A stretch of 64,000 nucleotides of DNA from an uncultured Pseudomonadales bacterium (GCA_947258825.1 CAMYJX010000042.1:7428-71427); one strand, 5' to 3'; numbered from the stretch's first letter, positions 27,221-36,724 are shown. Numbers and translations: made by a program. The notes: generated by a model not told the origin, from the letters alone.

Positions 27221-30200
27221 GCCTGGGCCACCTTTTGCATTTCTTCCTCCGGGGTAAGCAGATCCAGCAGTTCGAGCGCGAAGCCCATCCGGTCTTCGAA
27301 CGTTGGCAATTCTCGGGTGAATCTCAGCTGCGTGGCACCGTCCAGTCGGTACGTGGCCGGCTGTCCCTGGACCAGCTGCACCACGCGCAGTGGGTCCACC
27401 TGGGTCTCGGCGCTGAATTCCATGCGTCCTCCGGTGCTTCCCAGATCCAGTTTCAGCACGCCAATCGCCTGCATTCTGAGCTTCAGCGCCGTTACCCGCA
27501 GCAGCTGCTTCAGCGGCTCGGGCAGCGGCCCGAAGCGATCGATCACTTCCGACTGCAGATTGCCAAGCTCTTCCTCGTCGGGCGCATTGGCAATGCGTTT
27601 GTAGAGGATCAGGCGAGCATGCACGTCGGGCAGATAGCTGTCTGGAACCCGGGTGCCCACGTGAAGATTCACTTCCTGGCTTACCGGTTCCAGGGGCGCG
27701 TCGAGATTTGGCGCCTTGCCGTCGCGGATTGCCTGGACCGCGCGGTCCAGCATCTCGGTGTACAGCGCGAATCCCACCGACTCGATCTGGCCGGACTGTT
27801 CTTCGCCCAGCAGTTCCCCAGCGCCCCGGATCTCCAGGTCGTGGGTTGCCAGGGTGAAGCCCACGCCCAGCTCGCCCGCAGCCTCGATGGCCTCGAGGCG
27901 TTTCTTCGCATCTGCGGTCATCGCCTTCGGGTGCGGTGTCAGCAGGTACGCATAGGCCTGGCGGTGAGAGCGGCCCACCCGGCCTCGAAGCTGGTGCAGC
28001 TGCGCCAGCCCGAATCGGTCCGCACGGTCGATGATCATCGTGTTCGCGTTGGGAATGTCGATGCCCGTCTCGATGATGGTGGTGCACACCAGCACGTTCA
28101 GCTGACGGTGATAAAAGTCGTTCATCACGCGCTCGAGCTCGCGCTTGGGCATCTGTCCGTGACCGACGCCGATGCGTGCTTCCGGCAGCCATTCGGTCAG
28201 CTCCGTCGCCACCGCTTCGATGGTCTTCACCTCGTTGTGCACGTAGAACACCTGGCCGCCACGCATCAGCTCCCGGCTCATGGCCTCCTGTATCACCGGT
28301 CGGCGTTTTTCCATGACGAAGGTATTGATGGACAGGCGCCGCGCCGGCGGGGTAGCGATGATGGACAGGTCGCGCATGCCGGTCATGGCCATGTTCAAGG
28401 TTCGCGGAATCGGGGTGGCGGTCAGAGCGAGCACGTCCACTTCGGCCCTCAGCGCCCGCAGCCGCTCTTTCTGGCGCACGCCGAAGCGATGCTCCTCGTC
28501 GATGACGACCAATCCCAGATCGTGGAACGTCTTGCCCAGCCCCAGCAGCTTGTGCGTGCCGATGATGATGTCTACCTTGCCATGGTCCAGCCTGTCGGTG
28601 ATCTCGCTGACTTCGGCTTCGGTCCGGAGCCGGGAGATGGCCTCGATCTGCACCGGCCAGCCGGCAAAGCGATCACGGAAACTTTCCTGATGCTGCTCGG
28701 CCAGCAGCGTCGTTGGTACCAGCACGGCCACCTGCTTGCCGCTCTGCACCGCCAGAAAGGCGGCGCGCATTGCTACCTCGGTCTTGCCGAAACCGACGTC
28801 GCCGCAGATCAGTCGGTCTGTGGCCCGTTCGGAGCAGAGATCGTCGATCACCTCGTCGATAGCCCGCTGCTGGTCCGCGGTCACCTCGAAGGCAAACTGA
28901 TCGGCAAACCGCCGGTATTCTTCATCCGGCCTGGAGAACTGGAAGCGGGTGCTCGCCTCGCGGCGGGCGTAGAGGTTCAGCAGCTCAGCGGCGGCGTCGT
29001 AGGCTTTCTCCGCGGCACGGCGCTTGGCCTTTTCCCACTGGTCCGAACCCAGCCTGTGCAGCGGCGCCTGTTCCGGATCCGCACCCGAGTAGCGGCTGAT
29101 GAGGTGCAGAGCAGTCACCGGCACGTAGAGGGTTGCTTCCTCCGCGTACTCCAGCGTCAGGAACTCGTTGGGCGTGCCGTCTATCTCCAGGGTCTGCAGG
29201 CCGTGGTACCGCCCGATACCGTGCTCCACGTGAACCACCGGATCGCCGACGTGCAGCTCGGTCAGGTTGCGGATGATCTGCTCGGGATCCAGCACCCGGG
29301 AAGCCCGGCCGCGCCGCTCGCGCACCTGATGACCGAACACCTGGCTTTCGGTGATCACGGTCAGGTCGTCGAGACACAGGCCGCGGCTCAACGGGGCGAT
29401 GGTGATCCCCGCCTGCAGGTCGGATTCCAGAAAGGTGTCCAGACCCGAAACGTCCTCCGGTTTGACGCCGGCGCGGGCCAGAAAGTCGCCGAACACTTCC
29501 CGGCGCCCCGCCGTGTCGGCGACGAACAGCGTTCGGCCCGGGTGCGCCTGCAGGTGATCGAGCAACGGCTGGGCCGGCTGCTTCGCCCTGACGTTGGCTT
29601 CCAGGTTGGGCAGCGGTTCGGATGCAAAGCTCAGCGCGTGCCGGCCGGCTCGATTCAGCTGTATCCTTCCGCATCGATTCAGCCCCGCGTTGAGCTCGTC
29701 GACGCGCAGATACAGCTCCGTGGTGGGGAGTATCGGTCGCTCCACATCGTGGGCGAGGCTGTCGTGGCGCGCCTGCACGTCCTCCAGAAAACGGGTGGTG
29801 GAGGCGTCGGTTTCGGCGTCCTCGACGACCAGGGTGCCGGACGGAAGGTAGTCGAACAGGCTCGCCAGCTGATCAAAGAAGAACGGCAGGTAGTATTCGA
29901 TGCCCGGGTGGGGAATCCCCTCGCTGATGTCCTGATAAACGCTGCATCGACGGACGTCCACGTTGAAAGTGTTGTGCCAGCGGTCGCGAAACTGACCGAT
30001 GGCCGTGCTGTCCAGGGGGAACTCCTTCGCCGGGAGCAGGGTCAGGTGTTCCAGCCGCTCGAGGGTGCGCTGGGTATCCGGATCGAAGGTGCGCAGGCTT
30101 TCCACCTCGTCGTCAAACAGATCCACCCGCACGGGCTCGGCAAGACCCATAGGGAATATGTCCATCAGAGAGCCCCGAACCGCGAACTCACCGTGGCTGG

Positions 30201-30696
30201 TCACCGTGTCTACGCTCTGGTACCCGGCGGCCTCCAGGCGTTTTCGCTCCTGGTCCATGCGGAACGTCTGACCAACGGCCAGCGCCATGCTGTGGCCGTC
30301 GATGTAGCTCAGCGGCGCGATGCGCTGCAGCAGCGTCTGCACCGACACCACCAGCACGGTCGCCCCTTCTGGCCGTTCCTGCAGATCCCGAAGCCTTCTC
30401 AGCGTTGCCAGGCGTTCTGAAACGATGTCCTGATGCGGAGAAAATGCATCGTATGCAAGGGTCTCCCAGTCTGGAAAGCGCAGCGTGGTGAGCCCCGCGC
30501 CGAAGAACTCCAGCTCGTCCTGCCAACGCTGGGTGTCCGCCGTGTTGGCCGTCACCACGAGGGTGAGGCCCGGGTGCGCGGCAACGACGCGGGCCGTTGC
30601 CAGGGTTGCCGCCGCGTCATGCAGCGTGCGCCACTGGCTGCGTTGCCCGGGGCCCGGTGATGCTGGCGGTTGATAGGGGCTTTGCGTTGCTGCCAT
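27217..30696 (-). CDS. mfd: Transcription-repair coupling factor Mfd
   Basis: The 1159-residue DNA translocase removes stalled RNA polymerase and recruits UvrA. Order seen: UvrB-homology modules (1-~350), RNA-polymerase-interaction domain around 490-550 (GDPVVHVEHGIGRYHGL), RecA-like translocase with Walker A ICGDVGFGKTEVAMR and DEEHRFG box, motif VI region QLRGRVGRSHRQAYAYLL, and the C-terminal TRCF domain ending near 1150. Length is normal. Divergent from the retropepsin-like gene (85-bp spacer), followed by csiV with a 4-bp overlap. Confidence 0.98.
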   Translation of the reverse strand: MAATQSPYQPPASPGPGQRSQWRTLHDAAATLATARVVAAHPGLTLVVTANTADTQRWQDELEFFGAGLTTLRFPDWETLAYDAFSPHQDIVSERLATLRRLRDLQERPEGATVLVVSVQTLLQRIAPLSYIDGHSMALAVGQTFRMDQERKRLEAAGYQSVDTVTSHGEFAVRGSLMDIFPMGLAEPVRVDLFDDEVESLRTFDPDTQRTLERLEHLTLLPAKEFPLDSTAIGQFRDRWHNTFNVDVRRCSVYQDISEGIPHPGIEYYLPFFFDQLASLFDYLPSGTLVVEDAETDASTTRFLEDVQARHDSLAHDVERPILPTTELYLRVDELNAGLNRCGRIQLNRAGRHALSFASEPLPNLEANVRAKQPAQPLLDHLQAHPGRTLFVADTAGRREVFGDFLARAGVKPEDVSGLDTFLESDLQAGITIAPLSRGLCLDDLTVITESQVFGHQVRERRGRASRVLDPEQIIRNLTELHVGDPVVHVEHGIGRYHGLQTLEIDGTPNEFLTLEYAEEATLYVPVTALHLISRYSGADPEQAPLHRLGSDQWEKAKRRAAEKAYDAAAELLNLYARREASTRFQFSRPDEEYRRFADQFAFEVTADQQRAIDEVIDDLCSERATDRLICGDVGFGKTEVAMRAAFLAVQSGKQVAVLVPTTLLAEQHQESFRDRFAGWPVQIEAISRLRTEAEVSEITDRLDHGKVDIIIGTHKLLGLGKTFHDLGLVVIDEEHRFGVRQKERLRALRAEVDVLALTATPIPRTLNMAMTGMRDLSIIATPPARRLSINTFVMEKRRPVIQEAMSRELMRGGQVFYVHNEVKTIEAVATELTEWLPEARIGVGHGQMPKRELERVMNDFYHRQLNVLVCTTIIETGIDIPNANTMIIDRADRFGLAQLHQLRGRVGRSHRQAYAYLLTPHPKAMTADAKKRLEAIEAAGELGVGFTLATHDLEIRGAGELLGEEQSGQIESVGFALYTEMLDRAVQAIRDGKAPNLDAPLEPVSQEVNLHVGTRVPDSYLPDVHARLILYKRIANAPDEEELGNLQSEVIDRFGPLPEPLKQLLRVTALKLRMQAIGVLKLDLGSTGGRMEFSAETQVDPLRVVQLVQGQPATYRLDGATQLRFTRELPTFEDRMGFALELLDLLTPEEEMQKVAQA

Positions 30697-30781
30697 GGTT
30701 CCAATCAGTGGTTTGCGCGGCTCGAAGCCACGGCCTCGGGTGGCGTATTCTACGGGGATGCGTTGCAGGAGTCAGTGAGTC

Positions 30782-31924
30782 GTGAGCCAGCTGCTGTGGG
30801 TCGTCGTTCTGGTTCTCGTGTTTTTCGCCGGTTGGTGGGTCGGCCGCCATCAGGCGACGGGGGAGCAGGCTGCCAGCTCGAGCGTGGAAGCTCGCCGCGA
30901 CGCGGCGTTGGCGCCTGCCCAGCGGGCGGGCGAGCTCGGGCCCGTCGACCAGGAAGGCACCCGCGGCGCTGCACCCTCCAGCCTTTCCGACCCGCTCGCC
31001 GCCGGCAGCTGGGAGGTGCTGCTGGACAGCATCGACCGGCTGGACCGCCAGGGGCGCCGGCGGGAGGCGGATGAGGCCAGGCTCAGGCTGCTGGACCAGG
31101 TCCGGGAGTGGGCGCGGTCCGGCGACCAGAGCAGGGCTCTGGATCTGCTGCTGGCGTATGAGGGGCGCAATCCCCACGATCTGCAGGCGCGCCTGCTCCA
31201 CAGCGACGTGCTGCAGATGCAGGGCTCGCTGCTCGACGCCATGGATCCCCTGCTGGCCGCCCTGCAGTTTGCCGATGAGCCGTTGATGATTCAGCGCCTT
31301 CGCGATGCGCTGCGGCTGCTGGTGAACGTTCATGAATCGAAGCTCGCCGCTCAGCAGAATCTGCCGGGCCTCATTCGGTTTTTCGAACGCCTCAGCCGCG
31401 ACGACCCCGGGTACGACGGCCATCGCCTGCAGCTGGCGCGCTGGCTGCTCGTGGCGGGCCGGTTTGACGAGGCGCAACAGGTGGTCCAGGTAATGGGGCT
31501 GGTGGGGGTCACCCCCGAAGCGCGCAGTGATCTTGAAGCAGAGCTGGGCCTGGCGCAAAGCGGGTTGCCGGTGGAATGGCAGGACCGGGCCATGCATGTG
31601 GAAGTCTCCGCGGCGGGACGGCCGCTGCGCCTGCTGGTGGATACTGGTGCCAGCACCAGCGCGATTTCCAGATCGGCGGCCAACGCTCTGGGGTCCGCGC
31701 CGACGCAGCAGAGCGTCCAGGTTCGTACGGCAGCGGGTATCATCAGCGCCCAGATCCACAGGGTCAGAGATGTTCAGGTGGGGCAACTGCGGCTCCCGTA
31801 CCTGGATGTGATCGTGCTCGAACAGGGCCCACCCGGCGTCGACGGCCTGCTCGGTATGGACGTTCTGGCCCGCTTCCCGGGCCTGCCGGGCAGCTCGGGT
31901 CGGCTTGGCAGGCCAGCAACATAG
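30782..31924 (+). CDS. Membrane-anchored retropepsin-like aspartic protease
   Basis: A 380-residue protein from GTG 30782. One N-terminal helix (4-22, LLWVVVLVLVFFAGWWVG) anchors a TPR-like helical region (about 75-255) and a C-terminal clan AA domain with LLVDTGASTSAIS (active-site D-T-G) and GLLGMDVLARF. Retropepsins work as dimers, here probably in the periplasm; substrates are unknown. After the GMDVLARF motif the chain ends in a short Gly/Arg/Pro tail instead of the usual final strands, which may mean a late frameshift or natural shortening. Confidence 0.8.
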   Translation: MSQLLWVVVLVLVFFAGWWVGRHQATGEQAASSSVEARRDAALAPAQRAGELGPVDQEGTRGAAPSSLSDPLAAGSWEVLLDSIDRLDRQGRRREADEARLRLLDQVREWARSGDQSRALDLLLAYEGRNPHDLQARLLHSDVLQMQGSLLDAMDPLLAALQFADEPLMIQRLRDALRLLVNVHESKLAAQQNLPGLIRFFERLSRDDPGYDGHRLQLARWLLVAGRFDEAQQVVQVMGLVGVTPEARSDLEAELGLAQSGLPVEWQDRAMHVEVSAAGRPLRLLVDTGASTSAISRSAANALGSAPTQQSVQVRTAAGIISAQIHRVRDVQVGQLRLPYLDVIVLEQGPPGVDGLLGMDVLARFPGLPGSSGRLGRPAT

Positions 31925-31928
31925 GGTT

Positions 31929-31947
31929 AAAGTTCAAAAAGAACTTT
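31929..31947. promoter_or_regulatory. Perfect palindrome upstream of korC, candidate operator
   Basis: AAAGTTC (31929-31935) and GAACTTT (31941-31947) are perfect inverted arms around AAAAA, 5 bp after the preceding stop codon. AT-rich dyads of this size in an otherwise GC-rich spacer look like a repressor or activator site for the kor genes. A hairpin without a U-run is the alternative. Confidence 0.45.
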
Positions 31948-32020
31948 GGAGAGCGCGCTTTTATCAGGGATTTTTGACCCCGATCAAGGCGGGTTGGAGT
32001 TTTGCGTCACAGGAGGAGAC

Positions 32021-33778
32021 TTGCTGGCAGACAGCAATGCTGTCCGGCTGGTATCTGCACGAATGAAACCCACGAATATTTTCGACCCCAACTATTTTCA
32101 TAAGGTGGTGGACTGTCAGTGGGCATGTCCGGCTCACACGCCTGTTCCCGAGTACATACGCCTGATCTCCCAGGAACGCTATACCGAAGCGTACATGCTC
32201 AACTGGGACTCCAACGTGTTCCCGGGCATTCTCGGTCGCACCTGCGACCGACCCTGTGAGCCCGCCTGCCGCCGGGTTCGAACGGAAGAGAAACCGGTAG
32301 CAATCTGCCGGTTGAAGCGGGTCGCGGCCGACAACAAAGGCGATATCGGCGCTTACCTGCCCAGGGTGCCGGAAAGGAAGAATGGCAAGCGCATCGCGCT
32401 GCTCGGCGCAGGTCCGGCCTCGCTGGCGGTCGCCAGAGATCTCCTGCCCTTCGGCTACGAAGTGCATCTGATCGAGAAGGAAAGTGCCGGTCTCATTCTC
32501 GACATGGGCGTGGAGTGCCACTTCGACCACGAAGTCACCAGCATGAAGGCGATGCTCGGAGAGGATTTCGACGCCTTTTTCATCGGTACCGGGGCGCCCC
32601 GTGGGCGCGACCTCGATCTGCCGGGACGCCAGGAGGTGGATCAGCACATTTCCATCGGCATCGACTGGCTGTCGAGCGTAGCCTTCGGGCACGTTACCGA
32701 GATCAAGGGCAAAGTCATCGTCATGGGCGGCGGCAACACCGCCATGGACTGCTGTCGAACCGCCCAGCGTCTGGGCGCGGAGTCGGTCAGCGTGGTGGTT
32801 CGCTCGGCCTTCGAGGTCATGAAAGCTTCAGAGTGGGAGAAGGAAGATGCCATGGGCGAAGGCATTCCCATCATCAACAATCGGCCCCCGAAAGAGTTCG
32901 TGCATGAAAACGGGCGTCTGAAGGGGATCGTCTTCGAGTGCGTCAAACCGGTACGAGGGGACGACGGCCGGCTGCGCTACGAGCCCAGCGGCGCACCGGA
33001 CGTGTTCATGGAGTGCGATCATGTGCTCATGGCTATCGGTCAGGAGAACCACTGTCCGTGGATCGAGCGGGACATCGGTATCGAGTTCGACAAGTGGGAC
33101 TGCCCGGTGCTCGACGAGCAGACCCTGCAGTCCACCAACCCCAAGGTCTTCTTCGGCGGCGATTCCGCCTTCGGGCCGGAAAACATCATCTGGGCTTCGG
33201 CCCACGCGCACAAAGCGGCCATCTCCATCCACCTGATGTGCCAGGGAAAGGACCTCAAACGGGATCGGCCGCCTGAGGGCGTCAATCTGATCAGCCAGAA
33301 GATGGGCATGCACGAATGGAGCTACGACAGCGAGCACGACCCATCCCAGCGCTATCTGGTGCCCCACGCCGACAAGAAGCTGTCGCTCAGCGACATCAAG
33401 ATGGAAGTCGAACTGGGCTTCGACCGCGAGCTAGGCGCCCAGGAGGCTCAGCGCTGCCTGAACTGCGACGTGCAGACCGTCTTCACCGATCGCCTGTGCA
33501 TCGAATGTGACGCCTGTGTGGACATCTGCCCGATGGATTGCATCTCGTTTACCGAGAACGTTGACGAAACCGAGTTGAGGCAGCGGTTGATGGCGCCCGC
33601 CGCCAATCTCGAGCAGGACCTCTACGTGTCCGGCGAGCTGGCCACGGGCAGGGTCATGGTAAAGGATGAGGACGTTTGCGTGCACTGCGGTCTGTGCGCC
33701 GAACGCTGCCCCACCAATGCCTGGGACATGCAGAAGTCTGTTGTTCATATTCCGCAAGTAGGTTCCTACGCCGAATGA
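32021..33778 (+). CDS. korC: KorC-like NAD(P)H/ferredoxin flavoprotein subunit
   Basis: About 585 residues from TTG 32021, chosen for AGGAGGAG 4 nt upstream; ATG 32063 (571 residues) is the alternative. A GltD-type cysteine domain comes first (CQWACPAHTPVPEYI, CDRPCEPACRR), then the FAD fold LLGAGPASLAVARDL, the NAD(P) fold VMGGGNTAMDCCRTAQRLG, and two [4Fe-4S] sites (CIECDACVDICPMDC, CVHCGLCAERCP). It closely resembles the large subunit of 2-oxoglutarate:NADP+ oxidoreductase (KorC) described in Azoarcus evansii (recalled). Overlaps korA by 4 bp. Between IEKESAG and LDMGVEC the flavin domain seems to lack about 20-25 residues found in relatives. Confidence 0.85.
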   Translation: MLADSNAVRLVSARMKPTNIFDPNYFHKVVDCQWACPAHTPVPEYIRLISQERYTEAYMLNWDSNVFPGILGRTCDRPCEPACRRVRTEEKPVAICRLKRVAADNKGDIGAYLPRVPERKNGKRIALLGAGPASLAVARDLLPFGYEVHLIEKESAGLILDMGVECHFDHEVTSMKAMLGEDFDAFFIGTGAPRGRDLDLPGRQEVDQHISIGIDWLSSVAFGHVTEIKGKVIVMGGGNTAMDCCRTAQRLGAESVSVVVRSAFEVMKASEWEKEDAMGEGIPIINNRPPKEFVHENGRLKGIVFECVKPVRGDDGRLRYEPSGAPDVFMECDHVLMAIGQENHCPWIERDIGIEFDKWDCPVLDEQTLQSTNPKVFFGGDSAFGPENIIWASAHAHKAAISIHLMCQGKDLKRDRPPEGVNLISQKMGMHEWSYDSEHDPSQRYLVPHADKKLSLSDIKMEVELGFDRELGAQEAQRCLNCDVQTVFTDRLCIECDACVDICPMDCISFTENVDETELRQRLMAPAANLEQDLYVSGELATGRVMVKDEDVCVHCGLCAERCPTNAWDMQKSVVHIPQVGSYAE

Positions 33779-35523
33779 GCATCACCCATAACGATTTCGT
33801 CATCCGCTTCGCGAATGTGAACGGGTCCGGGTCTGCCAGCGCTAACGGCATGTTTGCCAAAGCGCTGTTCCGGATGGGGATCCCCGTCGCCACACGGAAT
33901 ATATTTCCCTCCAACATTCAGGGCCTGCCCACCTGGTTTGAGGTGCGGGTGAGCGAGCGGGGCTATCTCGGCCGTCGCGAAGGCGTGGACATCATGGTCG
34001 CCATGAATGCCGAGACTTACGCAGAAGACGTCGCCAGCATCAATCCTGGCGGCTATCTGGTCTACGACAACAGCAAGCCCCTGGCCCGCGAGCTCCGCCG
34101 CAGCGACATCAAGGAGATCGGCATACCCATCTCGACGCTGCTGCTTTCCGAATTCCAGGATCAGAAACAGCGCGGGCTGTTCAAGAACATCACCTACCTC
34201 GGCGCTCTGGCCGAGCTGCTGAACATCGAGTTCGAGGTGATCACATCCATGGTGTCCACCCAGTATGCGGGCAAGGATGCGCTGATAAAGCCCAACATCC
34301 ACGCCCTGGAAATCGGCCGTGACTACGCCCGCGAGTACCTGGAAAGCCCGCTGCCGTTCCAGGTCCGGCGGGCGGATATGCTGGGTGATCAAGTCATGAT
34401 CGACGGCAACACCGCGGCTGCCATCGGCGCCCTTTACGGTGGCGCGACCGTCTGCGCCTGGTATCCCATCACGCCGTCCACCTCGGTTGCCGAAGCCTTC
34501 GAGCTTTACGCCAACCAGCTGCGTATCGAACGTGACAGCGGTCAGCGTAAGTTCGCCATCGTTCAGGCGGAAGACGAGCTGGCCGCCATCGGCATCGTCA
34601 TCGGTGCGGCCTGGAACGGCGCCCGCTCCTTTACCGCCACCAGCGGCCCGGGTATCTCGCTGATGAGCGAGTTTCTGGGCCTGGCGTATTTCGCCGAGAT
34701 ACCCGCGGTGATTTTCGACATCCAGCGCACCAAGCACGTGCTGCTGTTTCCCTCGACGCCCCGGGAGTGTTTCGACTTCGGTGCCGATGCGCTGGATCTG
34801 GCAGACCGGCTGCAGACGCCGGTCATTGTCATGAGCGATCTGGAGCTGGGTATGAACGACAACCTGAGCGAGCCGCTGGAGTGGGACGATGCACGTCGTT
34901 ACGACCGCGGCAAGGTGCTCGACGCCGACGACCTGGAGGACATTCAGCACTGGGGCCGCTATCTGGATCTCGACGGAGACGGCATCGGCTATCGCACCTA
35001 TCCGGGTACCCACCCGGAGAAGGGGGCGTTTTTCACCCGTGGCACGTCCAGGGACGAGTTCGCCGCCTATACGGAATCCCCGGAAGTTTACGAGCAGAAC
35101 ATGCAGCGCCTGGAGCTGAAGTGGAAGACGGCGGCATCGCTGGTGCCCAGGCCCGAGATTCAGGCTGCGGGTAAGCGGGCGGGCATCGTTTTCTTCGGCA
35201 CCAGCGCGCTGCCCATGGAAGAAGCCCTGGACCTGCTGTCCGAGGAAGGCATCCAGCTTGACACCATGCGCGTGAGGGCCTTTCCCTTCGGCAGTGAGGT
35301 GTTCGAGTTCATCGAAAATCACGAAGTGCTGTTCGTGGTCGATCAGAATCGGGATGGCCAGATGCGAACGCTGCTGATAAACGAAGGCGAAATAGACCCT
35401 CAGAAGCTGATTTCCGTTCGTTACTACGGGGGGCTCTCAATCTCTGCGGACACGATTCAGCATCAGGTGTCCGAGTTCTACACGCAGCTCAAACTGCCCC
35501 GTCTCACGGAGGTCAAGTCGTGA
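33775..35523 (+). CDS. korA: 2-oxoacid:acceptor oxidoreductase, fused gamma-alpha subunit
   Basis: A 582-residue protein from ATG 33775 (ATGA overlap with korC). The first ~190 residues are the gamma domain (FANVNGSGSASANGMFAKAL), and the remainder the alpha/pyrimidine part with AWYPITPSTSVAEAFE, ATSGPGISLMSEFLGLAYFAE and VFDIQRTKH-type features. With KorB it decarboxylates a 2-oxoacid, most likely 2-oxoglutarate, to the acyl-CoA, sending electrons to iron-sulfur centres. A gamma-alpha fusion is the common arrangement in aerobic KorA proteins. It lacks its own ferredoxin domain; KorC supplies those. Confidence 0.9.
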   Translation: MSITHNDFVIRFANVNGSGSASANGMFAKALFRMGIPVATRNIFPSNIQGLPTWFEVRVSERGYLGRREGVDIMVAMNAETYAEDVASINPGGYLVYDNSKPLARELRRSDIKEIGIPISTLLLSEFQDQKQRGLFKNITYLGALAELLNIEFEVITSMVSTQYAGKDALIKPNIHALEIGRDYAREYLESPLPFQVRRADMLGDQVMIDGNTAAAIGALYGGATVCAWYPITPSTSVAEAFELYANQLRIERDSGQRKFAIVQAEDELAAIGIVIGAAWNGARSFTATSGPGISLMSEFLGLAYFAEIPAVIFDIQRTKHVLLFPSTPRECFDFGADALDLADRLQTPVIVMSDLELGMNDNLSEPLEWDDARRYDRGKVLDADDLEDIQHWGRYLDLDGDGIGYRTYPGTHPEKGAFFTRGTSRDEFAAYTESPEVYEQNMQRLELKWKTAASLVPRPEIQAAGKRAGIVFFGTSALPMEEALDLLSEEGIQLDTMRVRAFPFGSEVFEFIENHEVLFVVDQNRDGQMRTLLINEGEIDPQKLISVRYYGGLSISADTIQHQVSEFYTQLKLPRLTEVKS

Positions 35524-36575
35524 CTTACGTTGCCAAACCGAAGGTTCATCATCCGCTGCTGCCGGTCAACGATCTGGGGCTGAGCCGGCGAGACTACGAA
35601 GGCTCCGTGTCCACCCTTTGCGCGGGGTGCGGTCACGATTCCGTGAGCGCCGCCATCGTTGCCGCCTGCGCGGAGCTTTCCCTGCCGCCGCACCGATTCG
35701 CCAAGGTCTCCGGGATCGGCTGCTCGTCGAAGACGCCGAGCTATTTTCTCAACCGGTCGCACGGTTTCAATTCCGTTCACGGGCGCATGCCGTCGGTGGC
35801 GACGGGTGCCAACCTGGCGAACCGCGAGCTTTACTGCGTCGGCATTTCCGGCGACGGAGACACCGCGTCCATCGGCCTGGGCCAGTTCGCGCACATCGTT
35901 CGACGGCGCATCAACATGCTCTACGTGGTGGACAACAATGGCACCTACGGCCTGACGAAAGGTCAGTTTTCTGCAACCAACGACAAAGGCTCCACCAGCA
36001 AGAAGGGGGCGCCGAATCTCTACTCTCCCATCGATCTGGTCAGCATGGCCCTGCAGATCGGCGCCAGCTTCGTGGCCCGCAGCTTTTCGGGGGACAAGCG
36101 ACAGCTGGTGCCCCTGATCAAGGCCGGGCTGATGCATCGGGGGTTCGCGTTCATCGACGTGATCTCTCCCTGCGTGGCGTTCAACAACCATACCGGCTCC
36201 ACGAAGAGCTACGAGCACGTGCGCGCGCACAGCGAGAGCGTCATGATGGCCGACTACTTTGCGCCGCAGCAGGAGATTACCGCCGACTACGCGCCGGGCA
36301 CCACGGAAGACGTGAGAATGCCGGATGGGTCAGTGCTGCGACTGGCCAAGATCGATGGTGCCTATGATCCTCATGACCCGGTGGCAGCATTGGCGCACGT
36401 GCAGGAACACCAGGCGGCGGGAGAGGTCGTTACCGGGTTGCTGTATGTGGACCCGGATGCGTCAGATTGTCATGAGGTGCTGGACTCGGTTCAGCGGCCT
36501 CTCAACAGCCTTGACGAGGCGGACCTGTGCCCCGGTAACGAAGCGCTCGCCAGGATCAACGCCAGCTGGCGCTGA
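35520..36575 (+). CDS. korB: 2-oxoacid:acceptor oxidoreductase beta subunit (TPP-binding)
   Basis: A 351-residue thiamine-diphosphate subunit. Motifs: STLCAGCGHDSVSAAI, SGIGCSSKTP, and the TPP/Mg region GDGDTASIGLGQFAHIVRR with VDNNGTYGLTKGQFSAT. The cysteines in CAGCGH and GCSS are the family's cluster ligands. Overlaps korA by 4 bp, so the three kor genes form one operon. In the topA-nqr block that I recall from Pseudomonas these genes are absent between mfd and the GAPDH gene. Confidence 0.92.
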   Translation: MTYVAKPKVHHPLLPVNDLGLSRRDYEGSVSTLCAGCGHDSVSAAIVAACAELSLPPHRFAKVSGIGCSSKTPSYFLNRSHGFNSVHGRMPSVATGANLANRELYCVGISGDGDTASIGLGQFAHIVRRRINMLYVVDNNGTYGLTKGQFSATNDKGSTSKKGAPNLYSPIDLVSMALQIGASFVARSFSGDKRQLVPLIKAGLMHRGFAFIDVISPCVAFNNHTGSTKSYEHVRAHSESVMMADYFAPQQEITADYAPGTTEDVRMPDGSVLRLAKIDGAYDPHDPVAALAHVQEHQAAGEVVTGLLYVDPDASDCHEVLDSVQRPLNSLDEADLCPGNEALARINASWR

Positions 36576-36622
36576 CTTACAACTCCGCCACACAAAGCGG
36601 GAAAGGTGCTCCGCCTATTCGG

Positions 36623-36651
36623 TTGCGGGGCCGAGATGAACTTCTGATAAT
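36623..36651 (+). promoter_or_regulatory. Sigma-70-type promoter before GAPDH gene
   Basis: TTGCGG (36623-36628), a 17-bp spacer and GATAAT (36646-36651), with transcription expected to begin around 36658. AGAGGAA precedes the GTG start at 36725. Confidence 0.5.
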
Positions 36652-36724
36652 ACGCGGCGTCCAGAAAGCTTCCTGGATGTCGTAAGCGGATTTTCCTGCC
36701 GGGAAGCTACGAAGAGGAATCACC

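Noticed and set aside
26141-28192. 683-codon frame extending csiV into mfd
   Set aside because: The extra N-terminal residues are arginine/glycine-rich and antisense-like in character; CsiV's signal peptide starts at 27220.
27235-30420. Open frame of about 1061 codons antisense to mfd
   Set aside because: Mfd is unmistakable on the other strand; the antisense product is low-complexity in composition with no family features.
31843-31977. Frameshifted extension of the retropepsin C-terminus in another frame
   Set aside because: An alternative frame is open to 31977 but I could not recognise the expected final strands in it.
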